Origin: Gluconobacter albidus
Lineage (GTDB): Bacteria > Pseudomonadota > Alphaproteobacteria > Acetobacterales > Acetobacteraceae
Assembly: GCF_002723915.1 (NCBI RefSeq)
Contig: NZ_BEWL01000004.1
Location: forward strand, 1 to 64,000
DNA: 64,000 bases
Direction of reading: 5' to 3'
Shown: piece by piece, positions 25,975 through 34,317 of the stretch
Layout of the letters: the number at the start of each line of letters is the position of its first letter
How positions within the stretch are numbered: position 1 is the first letter of the stretch
Program-made: the position numbers and the translations under genes
Notes under the pieces: model-generated
What the model was told of the DNA's origin: nothing
Databases searched by the model: none
What the model saw: the letters and a program-made list of their open reading frames with translations, nothing else

Positions 25975-26865
25975 TCAGGCGCTTTCTTCGAACCGCAGCT
26001 CCAGATCGCGGACGATCTGAAGGGCGCGGGCATCATCCGCTTCCGGCAGCGGCAGACGCGGCGCGCGCGGACCACCGACATCGAAGCCCATATGCTTCAG
26101 CAGGGCTTTCGTTCCCGAGACATAACCCTGCCCACCCACGAACTGGATCAGCGGCACATTGCGGAAATACATCTCGCGTGCCTTGCCGATGTCCTTGTAA
26201 CCGTCACAGAGATTGAAAATCTCGCTCATGACATGCGGCGCTACGTTGGATGCCACTGCGACCCAGCCGATTGCGCCTTCGAGGAAGCTCTCGAAGCCCA
26301 TGATGCCGCCAAAGACCGAAAGCCGGTCACCACACAGCCGGATGATGTCCCGCACGCGGGTTACATCCATCGTGGATTCCTTGATGAGGCAGCAGTTGTC
26401 GATACAGGACAGACGCGCCACGAGTTCAGGCTTCAGATCCACATTCGCCGTGGCCGGGTTGTTGTAGAGCATGATCGGCAGGCCGATCGCATCCGACACC
26501 CGACGGTAATGGACGAACAGCTCGTCATCCGTCGGCGTGGAATAGAACGGGGGGATGATCATCACGCCATCAGCCCCGAGCTTCTCGGCTTCCTGACTGT
26601 AGCGGATCACGTCATAGGTGTTTTCCGCACCTGTACCGATGAAGACCGGAACGCGGCCTGCGGCCTGCTCGATGACGGTCTGCGCAACCAGCGTGCGTTC
26701 GTCATCCGTCAGCGACAGGAATTCGCCGGTCGAGCCCAGCGGGATCAGACCTGCGATGCCCTGCGCGATCTGCCAGTCGGTAAAGCGCCGCAGTCCGGGG
26801 ACGTCAATGCGCCCTTCGCTGTCATAAGGCGTGATCATGACGGTATATGTGCCACGAAACTTCAT
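25975..26865 (-). CDS. DHDPS/NAL family lyase or deaminase (first copy)
   Basis: A 296-residue TIM-barrel class I aldolase-family enzyme. The ATG at 26865 is chosen because it has GAGGAAAG upstream and starts at MKFRGTYTVMITP; the only start further out is a TTG at 26883. The GTTGE-type motif is GSTGEF, the Schiff-base lysine is Lys162 (CLIKEST) and the active-site tyrosine is Tyr134 (MLYNNP). Beside HcnABC-type dehydrogenases, members act as pyrroline-4-hydroxy-2-carboxylate deaminases in hydroxyproline breakdown; lysine biosynthesis DapA is less likely here. It lies between the two ABC systems in the same operon. Confidence 0.92.
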   Translation of the reverse strand: MKFRGTYTVMITPYDSEGRIDVPGLRRFTDWQIAQGIAGLIPLGSTGEFLSLTDDERTLVAQTVIEQAAGRVPVFIGTGAENTYDVIRYSQEAEKLGADGVMIIPPFYSTPTDDELFVHYRRVSDAIGLPIMLYNNPATANVDLKPELVARLSCIDNCCLIKESTMDVTRVRDIIRLCGDRLSVFGGIMGFESFLEGAIGWVAVASNVAPHVMSEIFNLCDGYKDIGKAREMYFRNVPLIQFVGGQGYVSGTKALLKHMGFDVGGPRAPRLPLPEADDARALQIVRDLELRFEESA

Positions 26866-26879
26866 GGGTCTTTCTTTCC

Positions 26880-27653
26880 TCAATGGTCCGGGTCCGACCG
26901 CGATCCGGCCGGGTCCGTGGCGGCATCACCGCCATGGGTATTCATGAACGCGGCAATATCGGGCTGTTGCGCCGCATATCCGCGCCCCGTTCCGACGGCC
27001 CTGACCTGACCGTCTTCCAGAAGAACAATCCTGTCCGACAGCGATGAGACGACACCCATCGCGTGGGAAACCTGAATGATCGTCATGCCGTCCTGCGCCA
27101 GATCCCGCAGCAGCACGCCGACATCACGTACCTTGTGCGGATCGAGCGCCGATGTCGGCTCATCCAGCAAAAGCAGCGCCGGGCGGAGCATGAGCGCGCG
27201 TGCAATCGCCACACGCTGTTTCTGGCCGCCCGACAGATCGGCTGGCAGCACGTCCGCCTTGTCCGCCAGCCCCAGACGCTCCAATAGCGCGCGCGCTTCG
27301 TGCTCGGCCTCCCGACGCGAACGCTTCGCCACGACCGTTGGTGCCAGCGTCAGGTTCCGCAGAACCGACATATGACCGAACAGTCCGTATTGCTGGAACA
27401 CGATCGCAGCCTGCTCCCGCAGGATGCGGGCAGAGGCCGGGGCGGCCATGTCCACGTTCCGCCCGTGAACGTCCATCTGGCCCTGCCAGACCGGCTGAAG
27501 CCCGATCAGCGTCCGCAAAAACGTGGTTTTCCCGGAACCGGACGGCCCGATGAAACTCACGATGTCCCCGCGTTCGGCCTCAAATCCAGCGTGACGCAGG
27601 GTTTCGTTTTTCCCGTGGCGGACGCAGACGTCCCGGACATCAATGTACGGCAA
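26880..27653 (-). CDS. Polar amino acid ABC transporter ATP-binding protein (system B)
   Basis: A 257-residue ATPase with Walker A GPSGSGKTTF, Q-loop IVFQQYGLFGH, signature LSGGQKQRVAIARAL, Walker B LLLLDEPTSALDP and the switch His in VSHAMGVV. It has a Gly/Asp-rich C-terminal tail not usual in the family. It overlaps the upstream permease gene by 14 bp and is followed within 14 bp by the DHDPS-like gene. Confidence 0.94.
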   Translation of the reverse strand: MPYIDVRDVCVRHGKNETLRHAGFEAERGDIVSFIGPSGSGKTTFLRTLIGLQPVWQGQMDVHGRNVDMAAPASARILREQAAIVFQQYGLFGHMSVLRNLTLAPTVVAKRSRREAEHEARALLERLGLADKADVLPADLSGGQKQRVAIARALMLRPALLLLDEPTSALDPHKVRDVGVLLRDLAQDGMTIIQVSHAMGVVSSLSDRIVLLEDGQVRAVGTGRGYAAQQPDIAAFMNTHGGDAATDPAGSRSDPDH

Positions 27654-28293
27654 TGCGTTTCTCCAGCAGGCGGCTCAGACAGGTCAGGGGATAGGAAATC
27701 GCGAAATAGAGCAGGAGGACCACACAGAAGACCTGCGCCGAGGGCAGCCCGCGATTGGTCAGGATCACCCCGGCCTGGCTCAGCTCCACAACCCCGATCT
27801 GGGAGGCCAGTGCCGTATCCTTGATGAACAGCACCAGATAGCCCACCGCGGGCGGCACAACGGCGGACATCGCCTGCGGCCCGATCACATACCGCCATCG
27901 CGCCCAGAGTGGCAGGTTCAGGACCAGCGCGGCCTCGGCCTGCTCCACCGGAACCGTTTTGACCCCGCCATGCAGGATTTCGCAGAGATAGGCCGCCGCA
28001 ATCAGCCCGATGGAGCCGATCGCAACAGCAGTCGCCGACACATCCACGCCCATCATACCCGTGCAGAAAAAGACGATGTACAGCGTCACGATGAACGGAA
28101 TGCGTCGGATGGTCTGAACATACATCACCGCCAGAACCCGCAGCGGCATCATGCCCCGCATCTCGGACAGGCGAAGCGCCGTGAGGATGACCGCCCCCAC
28201 AATCCCGAGAACGCCACCACCCAGCGACAGCACGATCGTCCGAGCCATCGCCTGAAGCAGAAGGGTGATGTCATAATGCGAAAATGCGATCAT
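27640..28293 (-). CDS. Polar amino acid ABC transporter permease 2 (system B)
   Basis: A 217-residue membrane protein with an EAA-like loop AAYLCEILHGGVKTVPVEQAEAALVLNLP. It pairs with the permease encoded immediately upstream (4-bp overlap) to form a heterodimeric channel, unlike system A. The EAA glutamate position is Cys-Glu shifted compared with its partner but the Gly is kept. Confidence 0.94.
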   Translation of the reverse strand: MIAFSHYDITLLLQAMARTIVLSLGGGVLGIVGAVILTALRLSEMRGMMPLRVLAVMYVQTIRRIPFIVTLYIVFFCTGMMGVDVSATAVAIGSIGLIAAAYLCEILHGGVKTVPVEQAEAALVLNLPLWARWRYVIGPQAMSAVVPPAVGYLVLFIKDTALASQIGVVELSQAGVILTNRGLPSAQVFCVVLLLYFAISYPLTCLSRLLEKRIAVH

Positions 28294-28949
28294 ACCATCC
28301 GCTCCATCGTGCGGCGGAACAGTGCAAAGACGCCCGTCAGCGCGAAAGAGAGCAGGGCATACAATCCGCCCGTCACGAGCATGACTTCAAGGATGCGGAA
28401 CGTTGTCGATCCGATATCATAAGCGCGGCCCGTCAGGTCCTCGACGCCGAAAATGGACGCCATGGCGCTACCCAGGATCATGATCTGAAAATGGTTAGCC
28501 AACGCCGGGAACATCGCACGCCCTGCATAGGGCAGGATGACCCGCAGATAGGTCTGACGCCGGTTCAGCCCCAGCGTCAGCGCAACTTCATGATAGACAG
28601 GCGGCACCCGCGCCATGCCCGCCCCGAGAATATCCGCCAGATAGGCCGCCGCATTGAGCGTCATGCCGATCACGACTGACAAAAACGGCGAGACCATCAG
28701 CCCAATCAGCGGCAGACAGTAGAACACAGCGAAAATCTGGGACAGTTGAGGCGTATTCGTCAGGGCCGTGCTGTAACTGCGGCTGAGCCTGCGCCACGCC
28801 CCCTGATTTTCAAATCGCAGAATGGCCAGTGCGACTGCCAGCGACAGCCCGAACGCAAAGGCCAGCGTCGCAATCAGAATAGTTACGCCTACACCGCCCA
28901 GCAGAAACGGGAGATGCGCGAAAACAGGATTGAAATCCAACCCCGTCAT
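28290..28949 (-). CDS. Polar amino acid ABC transporter permease 1 (system B)
   Basis: A 219-residue inner-membrane permease. Hydrophobic segments are spread over the whole length and the EAA-type loop is LNAAAYLADILGAGMARVPPVYHEVALTLGLNRRQ. It overlaps by 4 bp both the binding-protein gene upstream and the second permease gene downstream. Confidence 0.94.
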   Translation of the reverse strand: MTGLDFNPVFAHLPFLLGGVGVTILIATLAFAFGLSLAVALAILRFENQGAWRRLSRSYSTALTNTPQLSQIFAVFYCLPLIGLMVSPFLSVVIGMTLNAAAYLADILGAGMARVPPVYHEVALTLGLNRRQTYLRVILPYAGRAMFPALANHFQIMILGSAMASIFGVEDLTGRAYDIGSTTFRILEVMLVTGGLYALLSFALTGVFALFRRTMERMV

Positions 28950-29746
28950 GGCGCGTGCCCGGCACCGGCGGGATCGAACCAGCGGCGATGGATCTGCTCC
29001 AGACGTCCGTCGTGCTCCATCCCGTCAAGGATACCGTTTACATCCGCGCGCAGGGCCACGTCCTGCTGCGACATCCCGATGCAGTCATCCCCCACAGGCG
29101 CTGCAAATCCCCGGATGATCCGCCAGTGTACCTGAGGCTGCGACGGCAGGTAATGGCCGACATATTCGATGACATCTACCATCGCATCACCACGCCCCTG
29201 CGCCAGCGCTCGAATGGCATCGGCATAGCTCTCAAGCAGCAGCATCGACGCCTTGGGAGCATGCTGTTGCAGATACGCAACCGCCGTCGAGCCGCGCACC
29301 TCGATCAGGCGGTGCGCGCCGGATTCGAGATCTGCAAAGGACGCGATGCCCCGGTCCGCAGGTGCAATAACCGCAAACTGTTCGGAATAAAGCGGCCGTG
29401 AAAACGCAATAACATCCGCACGTGCAGGCGTCCGTGTCAGACCGCCCAGAACGACGTCGACCTTCCCGGCCATCAGATAGGGAATGCGACCGCTGGAAGC
29501 GAGCGTCACAAAACGCGGCTCAACACCCAGACCCTGCGCAATCGCCCGGCCGATATCGACATCATATCCGACGAGTACGTTGTGATCGTCATATTTCCCA
29601 AGTGGGGGCAGTCCGGGTTCCACACCAATATTGATGTGCCCGCTGGCCCGGATGGCGGCACTGTCTCTCGCCTGCACGCCCCCGCCCCACAGGACGACGG
29701 ATGCAGCCCAGACCCCCAGCAGCAGACTGTTCCGGATCGCTCTCAA
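28946..29746 (-). CDS. ABC transporter amino acid-binding protein (system B), SBP_bac_3
   Basis: A 266-residue periplasmic binding protein and first gene of the long minus-strand operon. Signal peptide MRAIRNSLLLGVWAASVVLW, cleaved near VQARDS. Family blocks: GHINIGVEPGLPPLGKYDD, VGYDVDIGRAIAQGLGV and AGKVDVVLGGLTRTPARADVIAFSRPLY. It is divergent from the split dehydrogenase operon; the 127-bp gap between them carries the TGTATACGA box. Confidence 0.94.
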   Translation of the reverse strand: MRAIRNSLLLGVWAASVVLWGGGVQARDSAAIRASGHINIGVEPGLPPLGKYDDHNVLVGYDVDIGRAIAQGLGVEPRFVTLASSGRIPYLMAGKVDVVLGGLTRTPARADVIAFSRPLYSEQFAVIAPADRGIASFADLESGAHRLIEVRGSTAVAYLQQHAPKASMLLLESYADAIRALAQGRGDAMVDVIEYVGHYLPSQPQVHWRIIRGFAAPVGDDCIGMSQQDVALRADVNGILDGMEHDGRLEQIHRRWFDPAGAGHAP

Positions 29747-29810
29747 GAAAGGTTTCCCTGCATGTTGTGCGACTTTGGGGTTGCGGTTACCCGATCACTG
29801 ATCTAATTCA

Positions 29811-29830
29811 GATATACGTTCTGTATACGA
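29811..29830. promoter_or_regulatory. Candidate GntR operator in the divergent promoter region
   Basis: ATATACG (29812-29818) and CTGTATACGA (29821-29830) lie side by side between the divergent binding-protein and [2Fe-2S] protein genes. TGTATACGA is identical to nine bases upstream of the M20 gene (20708-20716). A regulator bound here could control both directions of the island. Confidence 0.55.
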
Positions 29831-29873
29831 TAGAAAACCCTTTAAAAGAAATTTCTTCTCCGGACCGATCCTG

Positions 29874-30137
29874 ATGGGAAACAAGATGCCTCCTGTAACC
29901 TTCACCTTCCTGAACAGCACCATCGAAGGGGTCGAGGGAGAACCGGTTGCAGCAGCCCTCAGACGCGCCGGAATTACGGAACTCGGCCGGTCCGGCGTCG
30001 ACGGAACACCCCGTAGCGCCTTCTGTTTCATGGGAAGCTGTCAGGAATGCCGGGTCCGCATCGACGGCACCGTCGCCTATGCCTGCAAGGCTCCCGTCCT
30101 CCCGAACATGACCGTCACGCCCTATGTCCAGTCCTGA
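29874..30137 (+). CDS. [2Fe-2S] ferredoxin-like subunit (HcnA/opine oxidase gamma type)
   Basis: An 87-residue Fer2_4 protein with all four cluster cysteines (Cys51, Cys56, Cys59, Cys71 in FCFMGSCQEC and AYACKAP). It is equivalent to residues 1-95 of the 957-residue fusion. It overlaps the next gene by 14 bp. An ATG four codons in (MPPVTF) is an alternative start. It would relay electrons between the two flavin subunits of a membrane-associated dehydrogenase. Confidence 0.93.
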   Translation: MGNKMPPVTFTFLNSTIEGVEGEPVAAALRRAGITELGRSGVDGTPRSAFCFMGSCQECRVRIDGTVAYACKAPVLPNMTVTPYVQS

Positions 30138-31545
30138 TTTCTCTCCCGTTACCGTCATCGGTGGCGGCATTGCCGGTGCGACGTCTGCCATCGCCCTGTC
30201 CCGGCATGGATTCCCGGTCACCCTGATCGACGAACAGCCTGTCGCAGGCGGCCAGATCTTCCGCGCCCCCTCACCCTATGCGCGCAAAATCGTTCCGCCC
30301 AATCACGAATTTTCCGGCGGCGACACCCTGCGGCAGAAACTGGCCGCATCAAACGTGGATGTCCGGTTTTCCACCCGCGTCTGGGGCCTATCGCCCACAC
30401 TAATGCTCGATCTGCTCGGACCGGACGGCATCAACCAACTGCCCGCCGCAACTCTCGTCGTCGCCAATGGCGCCACTGAGCGTTTCCTGCCTTTCCAAGG
30501 CTGGACGACGCCGCGCATCATCGGTCTTGCGGGCGCCAGCATCCTGATGCGCAACGGCGGCACCCTGCCCGGCCAGAGCGTCGTGGTCGCGGGCTCGGGG
30601 CCGCTCCTGTTTTCCGTCGCCCATCAGGTTCTTGAACTGGGCGGCAGGGTCGTTGCGATCGTGGATGCCGGTCATCGTTCGGACTGGCTGCGTCTTGGCG
30701 CCATGCTGTCGCTCGACCCGGCACGCCTGACACAGGCCACAAGCTGGATGCTGCGTCTCAAAAAAGCTGGCATCCCGATCCATCATCGCGCCCACATTTC
30801 GGAAGCGCAGGAAACAGGAACCGGCCTGCGCCTGACCGTTACAGAAATGGATCATCCCGAACGACGCCACGTTTATGCGACTGAGGCCGCAGCCTGTGGA
30901 TATGGCCTCAAGCCTTCCACTCTCATCACCCGCACGGCGGGCGTTCAACACCGTCACGATCCGGTTGGCGGTTATCTTGAGCCCGTAACGGACACCGCAG
31001 GCCGTACCAGCCGTCCCGATCTTTATGTCACGGGGGACGCGGCCGGAATCCGTGGCATGGCCGTGGCCCGTCTGCGGGGCCTGATCACGGCCCATGCCAT
31101 TGCCCATGACCGGGGCGTGATTTCCAGAGACACTTACGAGGCGCTGACGCGCGTGCCCCTGCGTCAGCGCCGTCGTCTTGAAGCCGTTTCGCGCCAGATG
31201 CTGCCTCTGATGAACGCCGGCAGCGCCATTCCCGCCCATCTTCAGGACGAAACCATCGTCTGCCGCTGCGAACGCGTAAAGGCCGCGACCCTGCGTTCCG
31301 CCATTCAGGCCGGAGCCGAAGACCTGAATCAACTCAAGGCCTGGACACGCTGTGGCATGGGCCCGTGTCAGGGCCGCATGTGTGAGGACAGCGCACGCGG
31401 CCTGCTCGCGGCGGCCTGCGGCAAAACTCCCGAAGAGGCAGGCAGCTTCACAGCGCGAATGCCTTTCTTTCCACTCCCGCTCACAGCCGTGACCGGAGAT
31501 TTCACCTATTCCGATATTCCTCTTCCGAAGGCAGCTCCCCTATGA
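30124..31545 (+). CDS. FAD/NAD(P)-dependent oxidoreductase subunit with BFD domain (HcnB/OoxA type)
   Basis: A 473-residue flavoprotein: FAD-binding GGGIAGATSAIALSRHG at the N-terminus, a second dinucleotide site (VVVAGSGPLLFSVAHQVLELGG), YVTGDAAGIRGM near the end of the fold and a C-terminal BFD-like [2Fe-2S] region (VCRCERV and CGMGPCQGRMC). Corresponds to about residues 100-520 of the fused protein. It overlaps the ferredoxin-like gene by 14 bp and the DAO gene by 4 bp, which fits a heterotrimer made in equal amounts. Confidence 0.94.
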   Translation: MSSPDFSPVTVIGGGIAGATSAIALSRHGFPVTLIDEQPVAGGQIFRAPSPYARKIVPPNHEFSGGDTLRQKLAASNVDVRFSTRVWGLSPTLMLDLLGPDGINQLPAATLVVANGATERFLPFQGWTTPRIIGLAGASILMRNGGTLPGQSVVVAGSGPLLFSVAHQVLELGGRVVAIVDAGHRSDWLRLGAMLSLDPARLTQATSWMLRLKKAGIPIHHRAHISEAQETGTGLRLTVTEMDHPERRHVYATEAAACGYGLKPSTLITRTAGVQHRHDPVGGYLEPVTDTAGRTSRPDLYVTGDAAGIRGMAVARLRGLITAHAIAHDRGVISRDTYEALTRVPLRQRRRLEAVSRQMLPLMNAGSAIPAHLQDETIVCRCERVKAATLRSAIQAGAEDLNQLKAWTRCGMGPCQGRMCEDSARGLLAAACGKTPEEAGSFTARMPFFPLPLTAVTGDFTYSDIPLPKAAPL

Positions 31546-32696
31546 CCCAGGCGCTGCACACCAGACCGGATGTCTTTGATACGGTCGTCGTGGGGGCGGG
31601 CGTTATGGGCGCTACAACTGCGCTTTTCCTTGCCCGCGCTGGCCAGAAGGTCGCCCTGATCGACCGGGAGGACATGTTCCGGGCGGCATCCGGCGTCAAT
31701 GCTGGCACCCTGACCCTGCACATGACCCGTGCTCAGCTCATTCCGCATGCCATCCGCGGCCGCGAGATGTGGCTCGACAGTGCCAACTGGCTCGGGGAAG
31801 ACGTCGGTGCCCTCGCCACACCCGGCCTGTCCATGGCGTTTACCGAAGCCGAAGAAGAGCTGCTGCGTCAGCGCGCGCGCGTCCGACAGGAAATGGGTGC
31901 GCCGATTGAAGTCCTGTCAGCCAAAGAGACCATCAGGATCGAACCCGGCATAAACCCGACCCTCCGGGCCGCCGCCTACTGCGCGCTGGACGGCCATATC
32001 CCGACCTATCGCGTCGGTGGGGCCTATGCCCGCGCCCTCAGGCAGGCCGGGGTCACGATCATCGAGAACAGTCCGGTCGAGGGCATCAGCCCCGCTACTG
32101 GCGGAGGCTATGAGGTCCGGATTACTGGCCGCGCGCACCCCGTACGGGGCCACAGGATCGTGCTCAGCACCGGGGCCTGGCTCGAAAAAATGCTGGGCTG
32201 GCTCGGATATGACATTCCGATCCGCTGCCTCATCAACCAGCTTGTCGTCACGGAAACGCTGCCGCCCGTCATGAGGAGCGTGCTGAGCATTGCCAACGGC
32301 CTGCTGTCCCTCAAGCAGTTTGCCAATGGCAGCGTGCTGATCGGTGGCGGCTGGCAGGGCGAGGGCAACATCCATCAGGGCGGTACCCGCGTCATTCCTG
32401 AAAACCTGCGCGGCAATGTCCGTCTGGCTCAGCACGTCGTCCCGCGCCTCAACGAAGCGCAGATCCTGCGTGTCTGGCTCGGTCTCGAATCCGAAACGCC
32501 GGACGCCATGCCCCTGATCGGCGCCCTGACGCCGGATGAAGATGCCTTTGTCGTCGGATGCATCCATTCCGGATTTACGAGCGGGCCATATATGGGGCGC
32601 CTGCTTGCCGAGCGCATTCTGGGGAGCGACCCGGATCTGGGCGCGTTCGACCCCACCCGCTTTTCCTCCCTTCCCGCCACTGGAACACGCCCATGA
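31542..32696 (+). CDS. DAO-type FAD oxidoreductase subunit (HcnC/OoxB, D-hydroxyproline dehydrogenase-like)
   Basis: A 384-residue FAD enzyme: TVVVGAGVMGATTALFLARAG at the N-terminus, middle block GGAYARALRQAGVTI, and a C-terminal LESETPDAMPLIGALTP that is the usual FAD-proximal site of glycine oxidase/HcnC relatives. It should be the substrate-oxidising subunit, acting on a secondary amine such as an imino acid or opine. ATGA overlaps join it to both neighbours, so the three dehydrogenase genes and the DHDPS-like gene are coupled. Confidence 0.94.
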   Translation: MTQALHTRPDVFDTVVVGAGVMGATTALFLARAGQKVALIDREDMFRAASGVNAGTLTLHMTRAQLIPHAIRGREMWLDSANWLGEDVGALATPGLSMAFTEAEEELLRQRARVRQEMGAPIEVLSAKETIRIEPGINPTLRAAAYCALDGHIPTYRVGGAYARALRQAGVTIIENSPVEGISPATGGGYEVRITGRAHPVRGHRIVLSTGAWLEKMLGWLGYDIPIRCLINQLVVTETLPPVMRSVLSIANGLLSLKQFANGSVLIGGGWQGEGNIHQGGTRVIPENLRGNVRLAQHVVPRLNEAQILRVWLGLESETPDAMPLIGALTPDEDAFVVGCIHSGFTSGPYMGRLLAERILGSDPDLGAFDPTRFSSLPATGTRP

Positions 32697-33634
32697 TCCC
32701 CGCTTCCCCCACGCCATTCCGGGGCGTATATGCCGCAACGCTGGTGCCCTTTCTGGAAGACGGGACGCTGGACGAGGCGCGCTTTACACAGCACCTGTGG
32801 GACTGCACCCGTGCCGAAGGCATCGTGGGCATCCTGTGCAACGGTCATGCGGGCGAGAACCATCTCCTGACCCGCGAAGAAAAGCGCCGAGTCGTGGAAC
32901 TGGCCGCCGACACCATCGGCAAGGACCGCATCATCGTCTCGGGCATCCTGTCCGAAGACCTCGATGAAGCTTGTCTTCATGCCTGTGATGCCATCGCGGC
33001 CGGAGCGGACGCACTGCTCGTTTTCCCGCCGTTTTCATGGGCGGTGTCGCAGGATCATGACGCCATCATCGCTCATCATACCGCGATCTGCGAGGCCGTC
33101 GATGCCCCGATCATGCTGTATCAATCCTCCGTCGGTAGCGGCGGCATGGCCTATTCTCTCCCCATTCTTGAAAGCCTGCTCAGGCTCCCCGGCATCGTCG
33201 CCATCAAGGAAGGAAGCTGGGAAACCAACGCCTATGACAAACACCGCAGGCTGGCCGCGCGCGTAGCCCCGCATGTGGACGTCATGGCATCGGGAGACGA
33301 ACATCTCCTGCCTTGCTTCGCCATTGGAACGACCGGCAGCCTCGTCAGCCTAGCGGCCATCCTGCCCGTTTCGCTCGCCAAACTGTGGCGCGCGATGGAG
33401 AACGATGACCTGCCCGCCGCGCGCAGTATCCATGATGCCATCCAACCGCTGGCGAACCTGATTTACGGTCGTGCGCCCTCGGGTCGGGCCACGCTGCGTC
33501 TGAAGGCCTGTCTGGTCATGCAGGGCAAATGGCCCTCCTGCCGCACCCGCAAGGCTTCTGATATCATCGCCCCCGAAGAATGGCAGGAGCTGTCAGCAGC
33601 CTTGCACGATGCAATGGCACTGGAAGGACCGTAA
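32693..33634 (+). CDS. DHDPS/NAL family lyase or deaminase (second copy)
   Basis: A 313-residue TIM-barrel enzyme starting at the ATG that overlaps the DAO gene stop; a longer frame from 32558 runs inside that gene and is rejected. Schiff-base Lys172 (VAIKEGS) and Tyr143 (IMLYQSS) are present. The substrate-carboxylate motif is NGHAGEN rather than GTTGE, and the sequence is far from the copy at 25975, so the two are not recent duplicates and probably act on different products. It likely processes the imine or keto acid formed by the dehydrogenase. Confidence 0.92.
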   Translation: MIPASPTPFRGVYAATLVPFLEDGTLDEARFTQHLWDCTRAEGIVGILCNGHAGENHLLTREEKRRVVELAADTIGKDRIIVSGILSEDLDEACLHACDAIAAGADALLVFPPFSWAVSQDHDAIIAHHTAICEAVDAPIMLYQSSVGSGGMAYSLPILESLLRLPGIVAIKEGSWETNAYDKHRRLAARVAPHVDVMASGDEHLLPCFAIGTTGSLVSLAAILPVSLAKLWRAMENDDLPAARSIHDAIQPLANLIYGRAPSGRATLRLKACLVMQGKWPSCRTRKASDIIAPEEWQELSAALHDAMALEGP

Positions 33635-34287
33635 TGGGCGATTATATGGTGGCCGAACGCGAGCTGAATCTCGCGGAACTGGCCTATACACAGATCCGGC
33701 GCATGATCCTTGAAAAAGAACTTCCCGGCGGAATGTCCGTCGTGGAGGGGCGCCTGGCGGATCATCTCGAGATCTCGCGCACTCCCGTTCGCGAGGCCCT
33801 GATGCGACTCGCCGCCGAGGATCTTCTGGTCAAGCAGGGCTCGCGCTCGTTTGCGGTGCGGAACGTCTCGGCTACCGAATTCTTTCAGGGCATCCATATC
33901 CGCGAGATCCTTGAAAGCGAAGCCATCAACCTGTCATTCGACAGGCTTGATCGCAAAGTTCTGGAAAACCTCCGCCGTGAAGTCATCGAACTTGGCGAGA
34001 CGCCCGAGCAGACGGCTGCACAATGGCAGCTTGATGACCGGATCCATCTGATGTTTCCCAAAGTCTCGGGCAACACGGTCCTGCTCCGTTCCATCAACGA
34101 ACTGCGGACCCTGACCCGCCTGTGCGAAGTCAGCTACCCGCTCGGGCGCGTTCCCGCATCCACGCGCGAACATCTGGCCATTCTGGAGGCGCTGCTCGAC
34201 GGCGACAGCACCGGCGCGCGCGAAGCCATGGTCATGCATCTGCGCAATGTCGCGACAGACTGCATGGACATTCTCAGGGGCGGCTGA
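33634..34287 (+). CDS. GntR family regulator, FCD (FadR) subfamily
   Basis: A 217-residue regulator. Winged helix at residues 10-75 (YTQIRRMILEKELPGG, then ISRTPVREALMRLAAEDLLV), followed by an all-helical FCD effector domain with RLDRKVLENLRRE and a late REHLAILEALLDGDSTGAREAMVMHL. FCD proteins bind small carboxylates, often with a metal. Its ATG overlaps the DHDPS stop (TAATG). It is the obvious regulator of the island; the TGTATACGA boxes at 20.7 and 29.8 kb fit the operator style of this family. Confidence 0.94.
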   Translation: MGDYMVAERELNLAELAYTQIRRMILEKELPGGMSVVEGRLADHLEISRTPVREALMRLAAEDLLVKQGSRSFAVRNVSATEFFQGIHIREILESEAINLSFDRLDRKVLENLRREVIELGETPEQTAAQWQLDDRIHLMFPKVSGNTVLLRSINELRTLTRLCEVSYPLGRVPASTREHLAILEALLDGDSTGAREAMVMHLRNVATDCMDILRGG

Positions 34288-34317
34288 CCACCCCTGCCCA
34301 TTTCAGGAGAAACCGTC

